Positions 8,679 through 16,479 of a stretch of DNA of 26,186 nt are shown here, one piece after another. Below the pieces are notes generated by a model, which had not been told where the DNA came from, did no database searches, and worked only from the letters and a program-made list of their open reading frames with translations. The position numbers were made by a program, and so were the translations under genes. Source of the DNA: JAYOEY01 sp038120295 (GTDB lineage: Bacteria; Pseudomonadota; Alphaproteobacteria; MPNO01; UBA2964); NCBI GenBank assembly GCA_038120295.1, contig JAYOLL010000036.1, positions 1-26,186 on the forward strand, in the 5' to 3' direction. Position 1 is the first letter of the stretch. The number at the start of each line of letters is the position of its first letter.

Positions 8679-10589
8679 TCAGGTCGTGGACCCGGATTGC
8701 GCGCGTTTCACCACCTCGTCCGGAATGTCGTCGAACGAGGTGTAGTTGAGCGTATAGAGGCTGGCGTAAAGGCCGCCATTTTCCATTAGCTCGTCGTGAG
8801 GGCCGATTTCCCGGACCTCGCCGTCCTGCAGTACGACGATCCGGTCCGCGCCGCGGATGGTCGCGAGCCGATGCGCGATGACGATGCCGGTACGTCCTTC
8901 CAGCAGCCGCTTGAGCGCGACCTGAATCTGGCGTTCCGTGTAGGAATCGATATTCGCGGTCGCTTCGTCCAGTACGAGAACGCGCGCATCCGCGACCAGC
9001 GCCCGGGCGAAGCTGAGCAGCTGCCGCTGCCCCATGGACAGATTGCCGCCCTGCTGGTCGAGCATCGTATCGTAACCGTTGGGCAACCGGCTGATGAATT
9101 CGTGCGCGCCCACCAGTTTCGAGGCTTCGATCACCTGGTCGCGCGTCGCATTGGTGGTGCGGTAGCGAATGTTCTCGAACACGGAGCCGGTAAACAGGAA
9201 CGGGTCCTGAAGTACCATGGCGACATGCCGGCCAAGGGCTGGCCGGGCATATTGACGGACATCGATACCGTCGATGAGGATTTCGCCGTCCCACACGTCG
9301 TAGAACCGCTTGAGCAGGGCCGTTATGCTGGTTTTCCCCGATCCTGTCGGGCCTACCAGCGCGACCGTTTCGCCGGGCTTCACGGAAAAACTGATATTCT
9401 TCAGGATCGGCTGGTTTTTCCTGTAGCCGAAGGTGACGTTCCGGAAATCAATGGCGCCCCGGATATCGTCGGGATCGATTGCATCCTGCGCATCGGTGAT
9501 GGTCAGAGGCACGTCCAGCACTTCGAAGATACGCCGGCCTGACGCCATCGCCCGCTGCATCACGCTGTACTGGATGGTCAATGACCGGATGGGATCGAAG
9601 AAGCGCTGTACGTAGAACAGGAAGGCGACCATGACGCCGACTTCGAGTTCCCTGTCCAGCACCATCGAACCGCCCACCAGAACCACGATCGCCATCGCGG
9701 CGCCGGTCAGCGTATCGACGATCGGCACCATCACCTGGGCGAAACGGGCCGACATGAAATGGGCGTGACGGTTCTCCAGCGCTTTTTCGGTAAAAAGCTC
9801 GAAATTGACATCCTCGCGGCGCATGCCCTGTACCGTACGGACCGCATGAATGCCCTCGGCGAGCGCGGCATTGGCCGTCGAGTTGGTGACCCGGGCTTCT
9901 CGGAAGGCCCGGCGCGCCCGCGGCAGCCAGATCAGCCGAACCAGCAGCAGCACCGGCACGACGGAAAGCGTCAGCGCGCCGAGCTGGAAATCGAGGTTGA
10001 GCATGATCACGACAATGCCGAACAGCAGCACCATGTCGCCGAACGCGGTGATCGAGTTTTCCAGAAATTCCTGCAGCGCGTAGACGTCGCCCTGAAGCCG
10101 CGACATCATCCTCCCGACCTCGGTATTGTCCATGAAAGCCAGTGCGACGTCCTGCAGATGGGCGAACATGGCTGTGCGCAGGTCGAATATCACGTTCTCT
10201 CCGGTAATCCCGACCAGCAGATCCTGAATGCGACTGGCCAGGAAGCTCAGCGTGATGACGCCGGCGAACAGCGCGACTGCGATGCCCAGCGCATCGGCGC
10301 CGGCGCCCTCGGCGACGATGGCGTCGTCGATGGCGTAGCGGATGACCAGCGGTATCGCGAGCTGCGCGCCCGTAAAGGTCAGCAGGGCCGCCACAGCGAT
10401 ATAGAGCCTCCTGCGATAAGGATGGACATACGTCATGAACCGCCGAACGACGTGACCGTCAAAGGCCGCGCCGAACATGTGCTCGTCCATGTCGATCTGC
10501 GACCCGACGACGGCGCGGGGCGGACGGTTTTTCTTTGGGTCTTCTTTCGGGGTATTCCCGTCACCCATGGTGCTTGAGAGGGAAGTCAT
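8679..10589 (-). CDS. ABC exporter half-transporter, canonical Walker B subunit
   Basis: 636-residue fusion of a six-helix exporter membrane domain (about 50-350) and an ATPase domain (about 380-615), to be paired with the upstream gene product in the inner membrane. Walker A is GPTGSGKT (413-420), Q-loop Q461, Walker B LVLDE with catalytic E542, H-loop H573. Its signature motif is LSMGQ (517-521), not LSGGQ. Because signature motifs act across the dimer, this subunit supplies an intact Walker B to one ATP site and a weakened signature to the other, the pattern of heterodimeric exporters such as TM287/288 and BmrCD. The ATG overlaps the upstream stop by four bases (ATGA). Substrate unknown; multidrug or lipid-like compounds are usual for the family. 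Confidence 0.92.
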   Translation of the reverse strand: MTSLSSTMGDGNTPKEDPKKNRPPRAVVGSQIDMDEHMFGAAFDGHVVRRFMTYVHPYRRRLYIAVAALLTFTGAQLAIPLVIRYAIDDAIVAEGAGADALGIAVALFAGVITLSFLASRIQDLLVGITGENVIFDLRTAMFAHLQDVALAFMDNTEVGRMMSRLQGDVYALQEFLENSITAFGDMVLLFGIVVIMLNLDFQLGALTLSVVPVLLLVRLIWLPRARRAFREARVTNSTANAALAEGIHAVRTVQGMRREDVNFELFTEKALENRHAHFMSARFAQVMVPIVDTLTGAAMAIVVLVGGSMVLDRELEVGVMVAFLFYVQRFFDPIRSLTIQYSVMQRAMASGRRIFEVLDVPLTITDAQDAIDPDDIRGAIDFRNVTFGYRKNQPILKNISFSVKPGETVALVGPTGSGKTSITALLKRFYDVWDGEILIDGIDVRQYARPALGRHVAMVLQDPFLFTGSVFENIRYRTTNATRDQVIEASKLVGAHEFISRLPNGYDTMLDQQGGNLSMGQRQLLSFARALVADARVLVLDEATANIDSYTERQIQVALKRLLEGRTGIVIAHRLATIRGADRIVVLQDGEVREIGPHDELMENGGLYASLYTLNYTSFDDIPDEVVKRAQSGSTT

Positions 10590-12517
10590 GGCACTGCCTC
10601 CTCAAGACCGGCCAGCGGGTCGGAATCGGGATCCTCCAGGCTCTGCAGCGCATGCAGCGCGGCGTATCGCCCGCCCAGAGCGACCAGCTCGTCGTGCGAG
10701 CCGCGCTCGATCACACGGCCGTCTTCGAGAAACAGGATTTCGTCGGCATGGCGCAGCGTCGCCAGCCGGTGAGAAACGATGATCGTCGCCGATCTCGCGG
10801 CATGGTCCCGCAGCGCCTGACGAATCCGCTGCTCGGTCCCGACATCGATCGCCGCTGTCGAATCGTCCAGTACGAGGATCGCCGGTTCCAGCATGGCGGT
10901 ACGGGCGATGGCGACGCGCTGGCGCTGTCCGCCCGACAGAGAGACCCCGCGCTCGCCGACCAGCGTTTCGAACCCTGCCGGCAGCCGGTCGACGAATCCG
11001 TCGATCTGCGCCACCGACGCCGCGCCGCGGATCGTGTCGTCCTCCGCCCACGGATCGCCGTAGGCGATGTTGTTTTCGATCGAGGCGGTGAACAGGAACG
11101 GTTCCTGCGACAGCACCCCGACGGCTGCGCGCAGAGACGTCAGCGTGACGTCCCTGATATCCTGTCCGTCGATCGTGATGCGACCCGCCGTCACGTCGTA
11201 ATAGCGCGGCAGCAGGTGGGCGATGGTCGACTTTCCGCTGCCCGGCGGGCCGACGATGCCAAGCGTATGGCCGCGCGCAACCTCGAACGACACGCCGTGG
11301 AGCACCGGCAGAGGCGTCTTGTCATCGGCGGGAGACGGGTATGAAAATTCGACATTCTCGAAACGCAGCCTGCCGTCGGTCAGCATCAGCGGTTTCGCAT
11401 TCTCCGCGTCGCGGATTTCCGGCTCGAGATCGAGAACCGCGAACAGCCGCGCGCCGCAGGTCGATGTGCGCGCCACCGAATTGATCATCAGCCCGAGCTG
11501 CCGCACCGGCTGCTGCAGGATGGTCATGAAGGTTAGGAATTCGGCCAGCGTGCCGACCGTCATGACGCCTTCAAGGACGCGCAGCCCGCCGACCCAGAGG
11601 ACCAGCCCCATGGCGACGAAATAGGTATAGGTCATCAGCGTGGTCGAGTAGGTGCGTACCCGGATGCGTTCGTCCGCGAGCTCCATCGCTTCGTCGGAAG
11701 CTGCGTCGTATTTCTCCAGTTCATAGGGCTGCGCGCCGAAAGCGCGGACCACGCGGATGCCGGTCAGGTTCTCGTCCATGATCCGGCCCAGAACGGCCAT
11801 GCGATCCTGCAGCGCCCACCACATGCGCCGGAGCCGCAAGCGCGACTCGGCTGATTTCCACACCACGATAGGCACGAAGGAAAGTGCGAGCGCGCCCATC
11901 AGCGCATCGGTCGACAGCATCAGCCAGGCCGCCGCGCTGACCATAATCACAAGAAGAAACACCCGCAGGAAAGCAGTGTTCATGAACGCCCGTACGCCCT
12001 CTACATCGAGCATTCCCCGGGTGATCAGTTCACCGGTATGCACGCGGTCGTGAAACGCGAAGCTGAGGTGCTGAAGCTTGTCGTAGAACCGCAGACGGAG
12101 CTCGTATGCGATCGAATGGCCGATGGTCTCGCCGCAGTAATTGTGGACCAGCGTAAAGGCGCCGCGCGCAATGGAAGCTGCAAGCAACAGCAGTGCCGCA
12201 TGGAGCAGAGCATCCTCCGCAACCGAACGGTCCACAGTCGCCGTGCCCAGCAATCCCAGCGCACCATCCACCGCATCGCCCAGAAAACCGGGAATCATGA
12301 GCTGGAACGACGTCGCGATAATTGTTGCGACAACCGCCAGCGTCAGCCGCCAGCGGAACTGCGCCGCCATCTTAACGACCCGCCAGAGAACCAGCGCATC
12401 GTCCTTCAACGTACGGTTTTCATCCGATTCCATACCGTCGTAGGTGCGGGCATAGATGTCCGTGTTCGGCGTAATGGACTTTACGGCGGACTTCGTACTG
12501 GATTGGGGACTGGCCAT
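10586..12517 (-). CDS. ABC exporter half-transporter, degenerate-site subunit
   Basis: 643-residue partner of the next gene: membrane domain about 55-360, ATPase domain about 383-625. Walker A GPPGSGKS (423-430), Q471, canonical signature LSGGQ (527-531), H583. The Walker B ends ILVLDDST, so the catalytic Glu is replaced by Asp (D552). This is reciprocal to the partner, which has a normal Glu but an altered LSMGQ, giving one intact site (partner Walker A/B plus this LSGGQ) and one degenerate site (this Walker A/B plus LSMGQ). The first ATG lacks a recognisable ribosome site; M29 (12433) is an alternative start. The N-terminal 28 residues are Ser/Thr-rich and not conserved in type. First gene of the pair, with the gap from 12518 as the presumed promoter region. 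Confidence 0.92.
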   Translation of the reverse strand: MASPQSSTKSAVKSITPNTDIYARTYDGMESDENRTLKDDALVLWRVVKMAAQFRWRLTLAVVATIIATSFQLMIPGFLGDAVDGALGLLGTATVDRSVAEDALLHAALLLLAASIARGAFTLVHNYCGETIGHSIAYELRLRFYDKLQHLSFAFHDRVHTGELITRGMLDVEGVRAFMNTAFLRVFLLVIMVSAAAWLMLSTDALMGALALSFVPIVVWKSAESRLRLRRMWWALQDRMAVLGRIMDENLTGIRVVRAFGAQPYELEKYDAASDEAMELADERIRVRTYSTTLMTYTYFVAMGLVLWVGGLRVLEGVMTVGTLAEFLTFMTILQQPVRQLGLMINSVARTSTCGARLFAVLDLEPEIRDAENAKPLMLTDGRLRFENVEFSYPSPADDKTPLPVLHGVSFEVARGHTLGIVGPPGSGKSTIAHLLPRYYDVTAGRITIDGQDIRDVTLTSLRAAVGVLSQEPFLFTASIENNIAYGDPWAEDDTIRGAASVAQIDGFVDRLPAGFETLVGERGVSLSGGQRQRVAIARTAMLEPAILVLDDSTAAIDVGTEQRIRQALRDHAARSATIIVSHRLATLRHADEILFLEDGRVIERGSHDELVALGGRYAALHALQSLEDPDSDPLAGLEEAVP

Positions 12518-12647
12518 GGGAGGCGAACTATATCACCGCCCGGACAGGAGTGTCAGCAGGGCACACCCACACCCTGTCGCCCTTCATTTATCGTCCCGAA
12601 TACCACATAATTCCTTCGATAGAACCGTTACAGAGAGCCTGCGTCTC
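12518..12647. promoter_or_regulatory. Divergent intergenic region
   Basis: This stretch separates the minus-strand ABC exporter pair from the plus-strand molybdenum hydroxylase region and is the most AT-rich piece of the vicinity (for example CTTCATTTATCG and CACATAATTCC around 12581-12613). It presumably holds promoters for both directions, but I cannot point to a reliable -35/-10 pair or an operator. Confidence 0.35.
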
Positions 12648-12806
12648 GTGAACAGGAAACAGGATGTCGTCCGGTCGCCGATCGAATGGGTCGTCGATTG
12701 GGGAGCTGGGCAGGTATCGCCGATGAACGGGCCGGAGCTGAAATTCCGGTTCGGCCGCTACGTCGACCGCACCCGCGGTTACAACATATTCAGCCATAGG
12801 ATCTGA
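12648..12806 (+). CDS. Candidate small ORF, 52 residues, unknown
   Basis: Reading from a GTG at 12648 to a TGA at 12804-12806, two bases before the ATG of the molybdopterin subunit gene. The protein is short, Arg/Trp-rich and not hydrophobic: it includes SPIEWVVDWGAGQVSP and FRFGRYVDRTRGYNIF. Third codon positions are mostly G or C, like neighbouring real genes, and the tight spacing suggests coupled translation. The ribosome site is only a GAGAG about ten bases upstream. I do not recognise the family. An overlapping minus-strand frame (12588-12797) is also open, so this call is tentative. Confidence 0.35.
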   Translation: MNRKQDVVRSPIEWVVDWGAGQVSPMNGPELKFRFGRYVDRTRGYNIFSHRI

Positions 12807-12808
12807 CC

Positions 12809-15142
12809 ATGGACACCACTGAACATAGGGGCGGAACCGGGCTCGGCGCTCCGGTCAGGCGGGTCGAGGACGAACGTCTCCTGACCGGTACGGGCCGGTA
12901 TGTCGACGATCTCAACCCGCCAGACACCGCCGTCGCCGTCTTTGTCCGGTCGCCGCATGCGCACGCACGGCTTCTGGGGATCGACACGCAAACTGCCAAA
13001 GCGTCTCCTGGCGTTCTTGCCGTACTGACGGGCGAAGACGCCGCGCGGGACGGTCTTGGGCATCTGCATTGTCATTCCTTCCACGAATCCCCTGCGGGTT
13101 ACCCCACCTACCATTCCACGCAGCCGCTGCTGGCGGAGGAAAAGGTCCGGTATGTCGGCGAAGCCGTGGCGCTTGTCATCGCGGAAACAAGCGGTCAGGC
13201 CAAGGACGCCGCCGAACTCGTAGCGGTCAGCTACGATCCATTGCCAGCGGCGACGCTGGCGAACGCGCTTGCCGACGGCGCGCCCAGAGTCTGGGACGAT
13301 GCCGGGAGCAATATCGGATTCGTTATCGAGTCGGGCAACGCGGCGGATGCGGAGGCGGATTTCGCGAAAGCCGCCCATGTCAGCACGATCGAGGTCGCCT
13401 ATCCGCGCGCCACCGCGAACTCGATGGAGCCGCGCGCGACGCTGGCCTGGCGCGAGAAGATGGACGGCCGCTATACGCTCTGCACCAGCGCGCAGGAACC
13501 GCACGGCGTCCGAGAAGCGGTTGCCGAAGCCGTCGGCATGCCCATGCAGGATCTGCGCGTCGTGGCGATGGATGTGGGCGGCGGGTTCGGCATGAAGGGC
13601 CAGACCTATCCGGAGGAAGCGCTCGTACTATGGGCCGCGCGCCGGCTGGATCGCCCGGTGAAATGGACGGCGGAACGCAGCGAAGCCATCGCCACCGACA
13701 TGCACGGGCGGGGACCGGTTTCCCAGGCCGCGCTGGCGCTCGACGCCGACGGCCGGATTCTGGCGCTGCGCACCGAGGTCGCAGTTGAGCTCGGCGCCTA
13801 TCTCAGCGGGTTCGCCGGCGTCCCGCCGAAGAACGGCACGATCAGCTTTCCCGGCACCTATCACGTGCCGGTGATTCACGCGCTGGTGCGGGCTGTCTAC
13901 ACCAACACATCGCTGCTCGGCCCCTATCGCGGATCGGGCAAGCCGGAAGCGACCTATGTGTTGGAACGGCTGGTCGAACAGGCGGCGCGCGAAATGGGCA
14001 TCGACATCATCGAGATGCGCCGCAAGAACCTGATTGCAGCGGACGCCATGCCCTACCAGACGCCGGGTGGCTATATTTACGACACCGGCGATTTCGAACC
14101 GGTGCTCGACAAGGCCCTGGCGCTGGCGGACTGGGACGGGTTCCCCGACCGCCGCACAGCAACCGAGGCGCTCGGTCTGAAGCGCGGCATCGGTATGTCG
14201 CTGCACTGCCAGCGCGCCGGCACGTTTTCCGAGCGGATGGAGATCCGCATCGGGCAGGACGGGTCCGCCGCCTTGCATGTCGGCACCATGTCGACGGGAC
14301 AGGGGCACGAAACCATGTTCGCCCAGATGGTTTCCGGCTGGCTTGGTCTGAAGATTGACGATATCCGCGTCTTCCAGGGCGATACCGACAAGGTCCTGTT
14401 CGGGCGCGGCACCTTCGCCCAGCGCAGCATGAGCACGGGCGGGTCGGCGCTGCGCAAGGCGGCGGACGAGGTGATCGAAAAGGGCAAGCGGTTCGCGGCC
14501 TGGATACTGGAAGCTTCCGATGAGGATATCGATTTCGCCGACGGCGTTTTCTCGGTCGCCGGCACCGACCGCCGTATCGAATTCCGGGAAGTAGCCGCGG
14601 CATCGTACCGGGGAACCGGAGTCCCGCCTGAGCTTGGTGTCGGGATCGACGGGGTCGGCTCCAATGAGCAGACCTATTCCTTCCCGAACGGTTGCATGAT
14701 CGCGGAGGTCGAGATCGATCCGGAGTCGGGCAGGATGCGCATCGACAGGTTGGTTGCGGTCGACGATGTCGGCGTCGTGGTCAACCCGCTGACGCTTGAG
14801 GGGCAACTGCACGGCTCGATCGCGATGGGTGTCGGAGAATCGCTGACCGAACAGATGCTGTACGACCCGGAAAGCGGGCAGCTTCTCACCGGGTCGTTCC
14901 TCGATTACGGCATGCCGCGCGCCGACATGATGCCGGACGTGATCCACGATCTGTCGCTCGTGCCCTGCAAGAACAACCTGCTGGGGGTCAAGGGCGGCAG
15001 CGAGGCTGGGAATTGCGGCGTGCCGCCGGCCGTCGCCCACGCGCTGCTCGACGCGCTGTCGGAATTCGGCGTGAAGGATATTCAGCTTCCCGCGACGCCG
15101 GAACGGGTATGGCGGGCTATTCGTTCGGCCTCGCGGCCTTGA
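12809..15142 (+). CDS. Xanthine-dehydrogenase-family molybdopterin (large) subunit
   Basis: 777-residue aldehyde oxidase/xanthine dehydrogenase-type large subunit that would bind the molybdenum cofactor and hydroxylate a heterocycle or oxidise an aldehyde. The domain a/b start is GAPVRRVEDERLLTGTGRYVDDL. Cofactor-binding motifs are visible: DVGGGFGMKG (255-264), GPYRGSGKPEA (371-381), STGQGHE (495-501) and GVKGGSEAGNCGVPPAVAHALLDAL (726-750), whose E732 is in the position of the catalytic Glu. The usual motif there reads GVGEAG; here it is GGSEAG. The loop PYRGSGKPEA is the form II type and lacks the Cys-containing AYRCSFR of true CO dehydrogenase (CoxL), so it is not a CO dehydrogenase. AGGA precedes the ATG. 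No 2Fe-2S or FAD subunit gene is adjacent. Confidence 0.92.
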   Translation: MDTTEHRGGTGLGAPVRRVEDERLLTGTGRYVDDLNPPDTAVAVFVRSPHAHARLLGIDTQTAKASPGVLAVLTGEDAARDGLGHLHCHSFHESPAGYPTYHSTQPLLAEEKVRYVGEAVALVIAETSGQAKDAAELVAVSYDPLPAATLANALADGAPRVWDDAGSNIGFVIESGNAADAEADFAKAAHVSTIEVAYPRATANSMEPRATLAWREKMDGRYTLCTSAQEPHGVREAVAEAVGMPMQDLRVVAMDVGGGFGMKGQTYPEEALVLWAARRLDRPVKWTAERSEAIATDMHGRGPVSQAALALDADGRILALRTEVAVELGAYLSGFAGVPPKNGTISFPGTYHVPVIHALVRAVYTNTSLLGPYRGSGKPEATYVLERLVEQAAREMGIDIIEMRRKNLIAADAMPYQTPGGYIYDTGDFEPVLDKALALADWDGFPDRRTATEALGLKRGIGMSLHCQRAGTFSERMEIRIGQDGSAALHVGTMSTGQGHETMFAQMVSGWLGLKIDDIRVFQGDTDKVLFGRGTFAQRSMSTGGSALRKAADEVIEKGKRFAAWILEASDEDIDFADGVFSVAGTDRRIEFREVAAASYRGTGVPPELGVGIDGVGSNEQTYSFPNGCMIAEVEIDPESGRMRIDRLVAVDDVGVVVNPLTLEGQLHGSIAMGVGESLTEQMLYDPESGQLLTGSFLDYGMPRADMMPDVIHDLSLVPCKNNLLGVKGGSEAGNCGVPPAVAHALLDALSEFGVKDIQLPATPERVWRAIRSASRP

Positions 15143-15196
15143 AGGCGGCAGCGGTCCGCTCCCCCACCCGTGCGAACCCGCGAAAGTGGATTAAAA

Positions 15197-16435
15197 TCAA
15201 TATGGCGTCGGGTTGGGAATTCCCCTGCTGTCGATATAGACCATCTCGGACGTAAACGGCTTGTCGTCGACGCGGGCGCGGAGCCAGTCATAGACAAGGC
15301 TGTCGCGCGCCTCGCCGAGCTCTCCTGAAGACGCGGCGGCCATGCTGTGATTGGCGTCCTGATAGACCACCAGCCGCTTGGGGGCCTCGATCAGCTCGAA
15401 CAGATCGTAGGTATGCTGGATGGGCGACAGCTGGTCGGCTTCGCCGGCGACGATCATGTAGGGCGCGGAAATGTCTTTCGCGACCTTGCGCAGGTCGAAC
15501 TCCTGCCGGAATTCATCGAACGCGTCCTCGTCCTCGTAGCCCGCCATGAACATGAAGCGGACCTTGAAGGTCGGCGACGCGGCGTTGAAGATCGTGTCGC
15601 AGCCGGGCTCCTGGCAGACGCCGGTGCCGCAATAGCCCTTGATCCTGTCCTTCAACCCTGCAGCCGCGACCGTGCCGTAATAAGTGCCGAAGCTTGAGCC
15701 CCGGATGACGATTCTCTCGCCGTCGATCTCGGGCCGCGCCGCGAGCCAGGAAACCGCGCTCTCGGCGGCTTCGGCGAAATTGTCGGACGAAATCGTCACG
15801 CCCCGATTGCGGGTCTCCCCCTGTCCTGGTCCGTCGAGCGCGAGAACGGCCATGCCGCGCGCAAGCGCCGCGTCGCCGTGCAGCGCAACCATGTTCTCCT
15901 TGCTGCCATCCATACCGCCGATATGGAGGACGCATGGAAACGGCCCGCCTCCGGCAGGCCCCGGCAGATGCAGGAAGGCCGACAGCGCGGTGTCCCTGTA
16001 GGGAATGTCGACGCGCTCAATCGGGTGCGGCGCGAACTCGATGAACCTGTCATAGGTCTCGATCATGCGCCGTTCCCATTCGAGATCCTCATCGTTGATA
16101 TCGAAATAGGGCCATTGCGCGGACGCGTAGAGCAGTGACGCGATGAAATAGTTCTCTGCCGCCGATACAGGCCGCCCCTGATCCTCGTAATCGCGGGCGA
16201 TGCCTTCCATCCTCATGCCTTCGCGGCCGAACTGAGGTCCGATATCGTCGAACTTGCGCATGCGGGCACCCGCACGGCGAAAGGCGGATAGCCCGGCGGA
16301 ACCGGCGCGCCCGCCCTTGCTGCCGAGCCGCCCCTGATCCCATTCGGGTCCGACGGTCTTGATAACGGAATCGAGCAGCCAGCGCTGTTCGCGCCAGCGC
16401 CTTGTGCGGTTCTCCATACGCAGGGTCTTCTGCAT
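15197..16435 (-). CDS. Alpha/beta hydrolase (FrsA / pseudooxynicotine-hydrolase-like)
   Basis: 412-residue hydrolase with a helical N-terminal domain (about 1-140) and an alpha/beta core. The triad is S248 in GSSFG (246-250), D334 in GEADQLSP and H363 in DANHSM. The region HIGGMDGSKEN (171-181) supplies the likely oxyanion hole and DGPGQGETR the typical strand 4 turn. The N-terminal block ENYFIASLLYASAQWPYFD resembles the FrsA/2,6-dihydroxypseudooxynicotine hydrolase group, whose members cleave C-C, ester or amide bonds; no signal peptide, so cytoplasmic. GAGG seven bases upstream supports the ATG at 16435. It follows the importer permease gene by 44 bases on the same strand, so it is probably the last gene of that operon and may act on the imported compound (inference). 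Confidence 0.85.
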   Translation of the reverse strand: MQKTLRMENRTRRWREQRWLLDSVIKTVGPEWDQGRLGSKGGRAGSAGLSAFRRAGARMRKFDDIGPQFGREGMRMEGIARDYEDQGRPVSAAENYFIASLLYASAQWPYFDINDEDLEWERRMIETYDRFIEFAPHPIERVDIPYRDTALSAFLHLPGPAGGGPFPCVLHIGGMDGSKENMVALHGDAALARGMAVLALDGPGQGETRNRGVTISSDNFAEAAESAVSWLAARPEIDGERIVIRGSSFGTYYGTVAAAGLKDRIKGYCGTGVCQEPGCDTIFNAASPTFKVRFMFMAGYEDEDAFDEFRQEFDLRKVAKDISAPYMIVAGEADQLSPIQHTYDLFELIEAPKRLVVYQDANHSMAAASSGELGEARDSLVYDWLRARVDDKPFTSEMVYIDSRGIPNPTPY

Positions 16436-16479
16436 TTATTGCCCTCTTGCTTGTGTGACGAGAGCGAACGCGAGGACGC

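Noticed and set aside
12588..12797. 69-codon minus-strand frame upstream of the molybdopterin gene
   Set aside because: No ribosome site and no recognisable features; the plus-strand small ORF at 12648-12806 has better codon use and spacing, though it too is uncertain.
13628..15040. 470-codon open frame on the minus strand
   Set aside because: Antisense to the molybdopterin subunit gene, which has clear cofactor motifs; no recognisable motif in the antisense frame.
12809..15142. Carbon monoxide dehydrogenase large subunit (CoxL)
   Set aside because: The loop reads PYRGSGKPEA and lacks the Cys-containing AYRCSFR motif of true CoxL.
12809..16435. Nicotine-type pathway (molybdenum hydroxylase plus pseudooxynicotine hydrolase-like enzyme)
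   Set aside because: The two genes are convergent, not in one operon, the other subunits and pathway genes are absent, and the hydrolase resemblance is only at family level.
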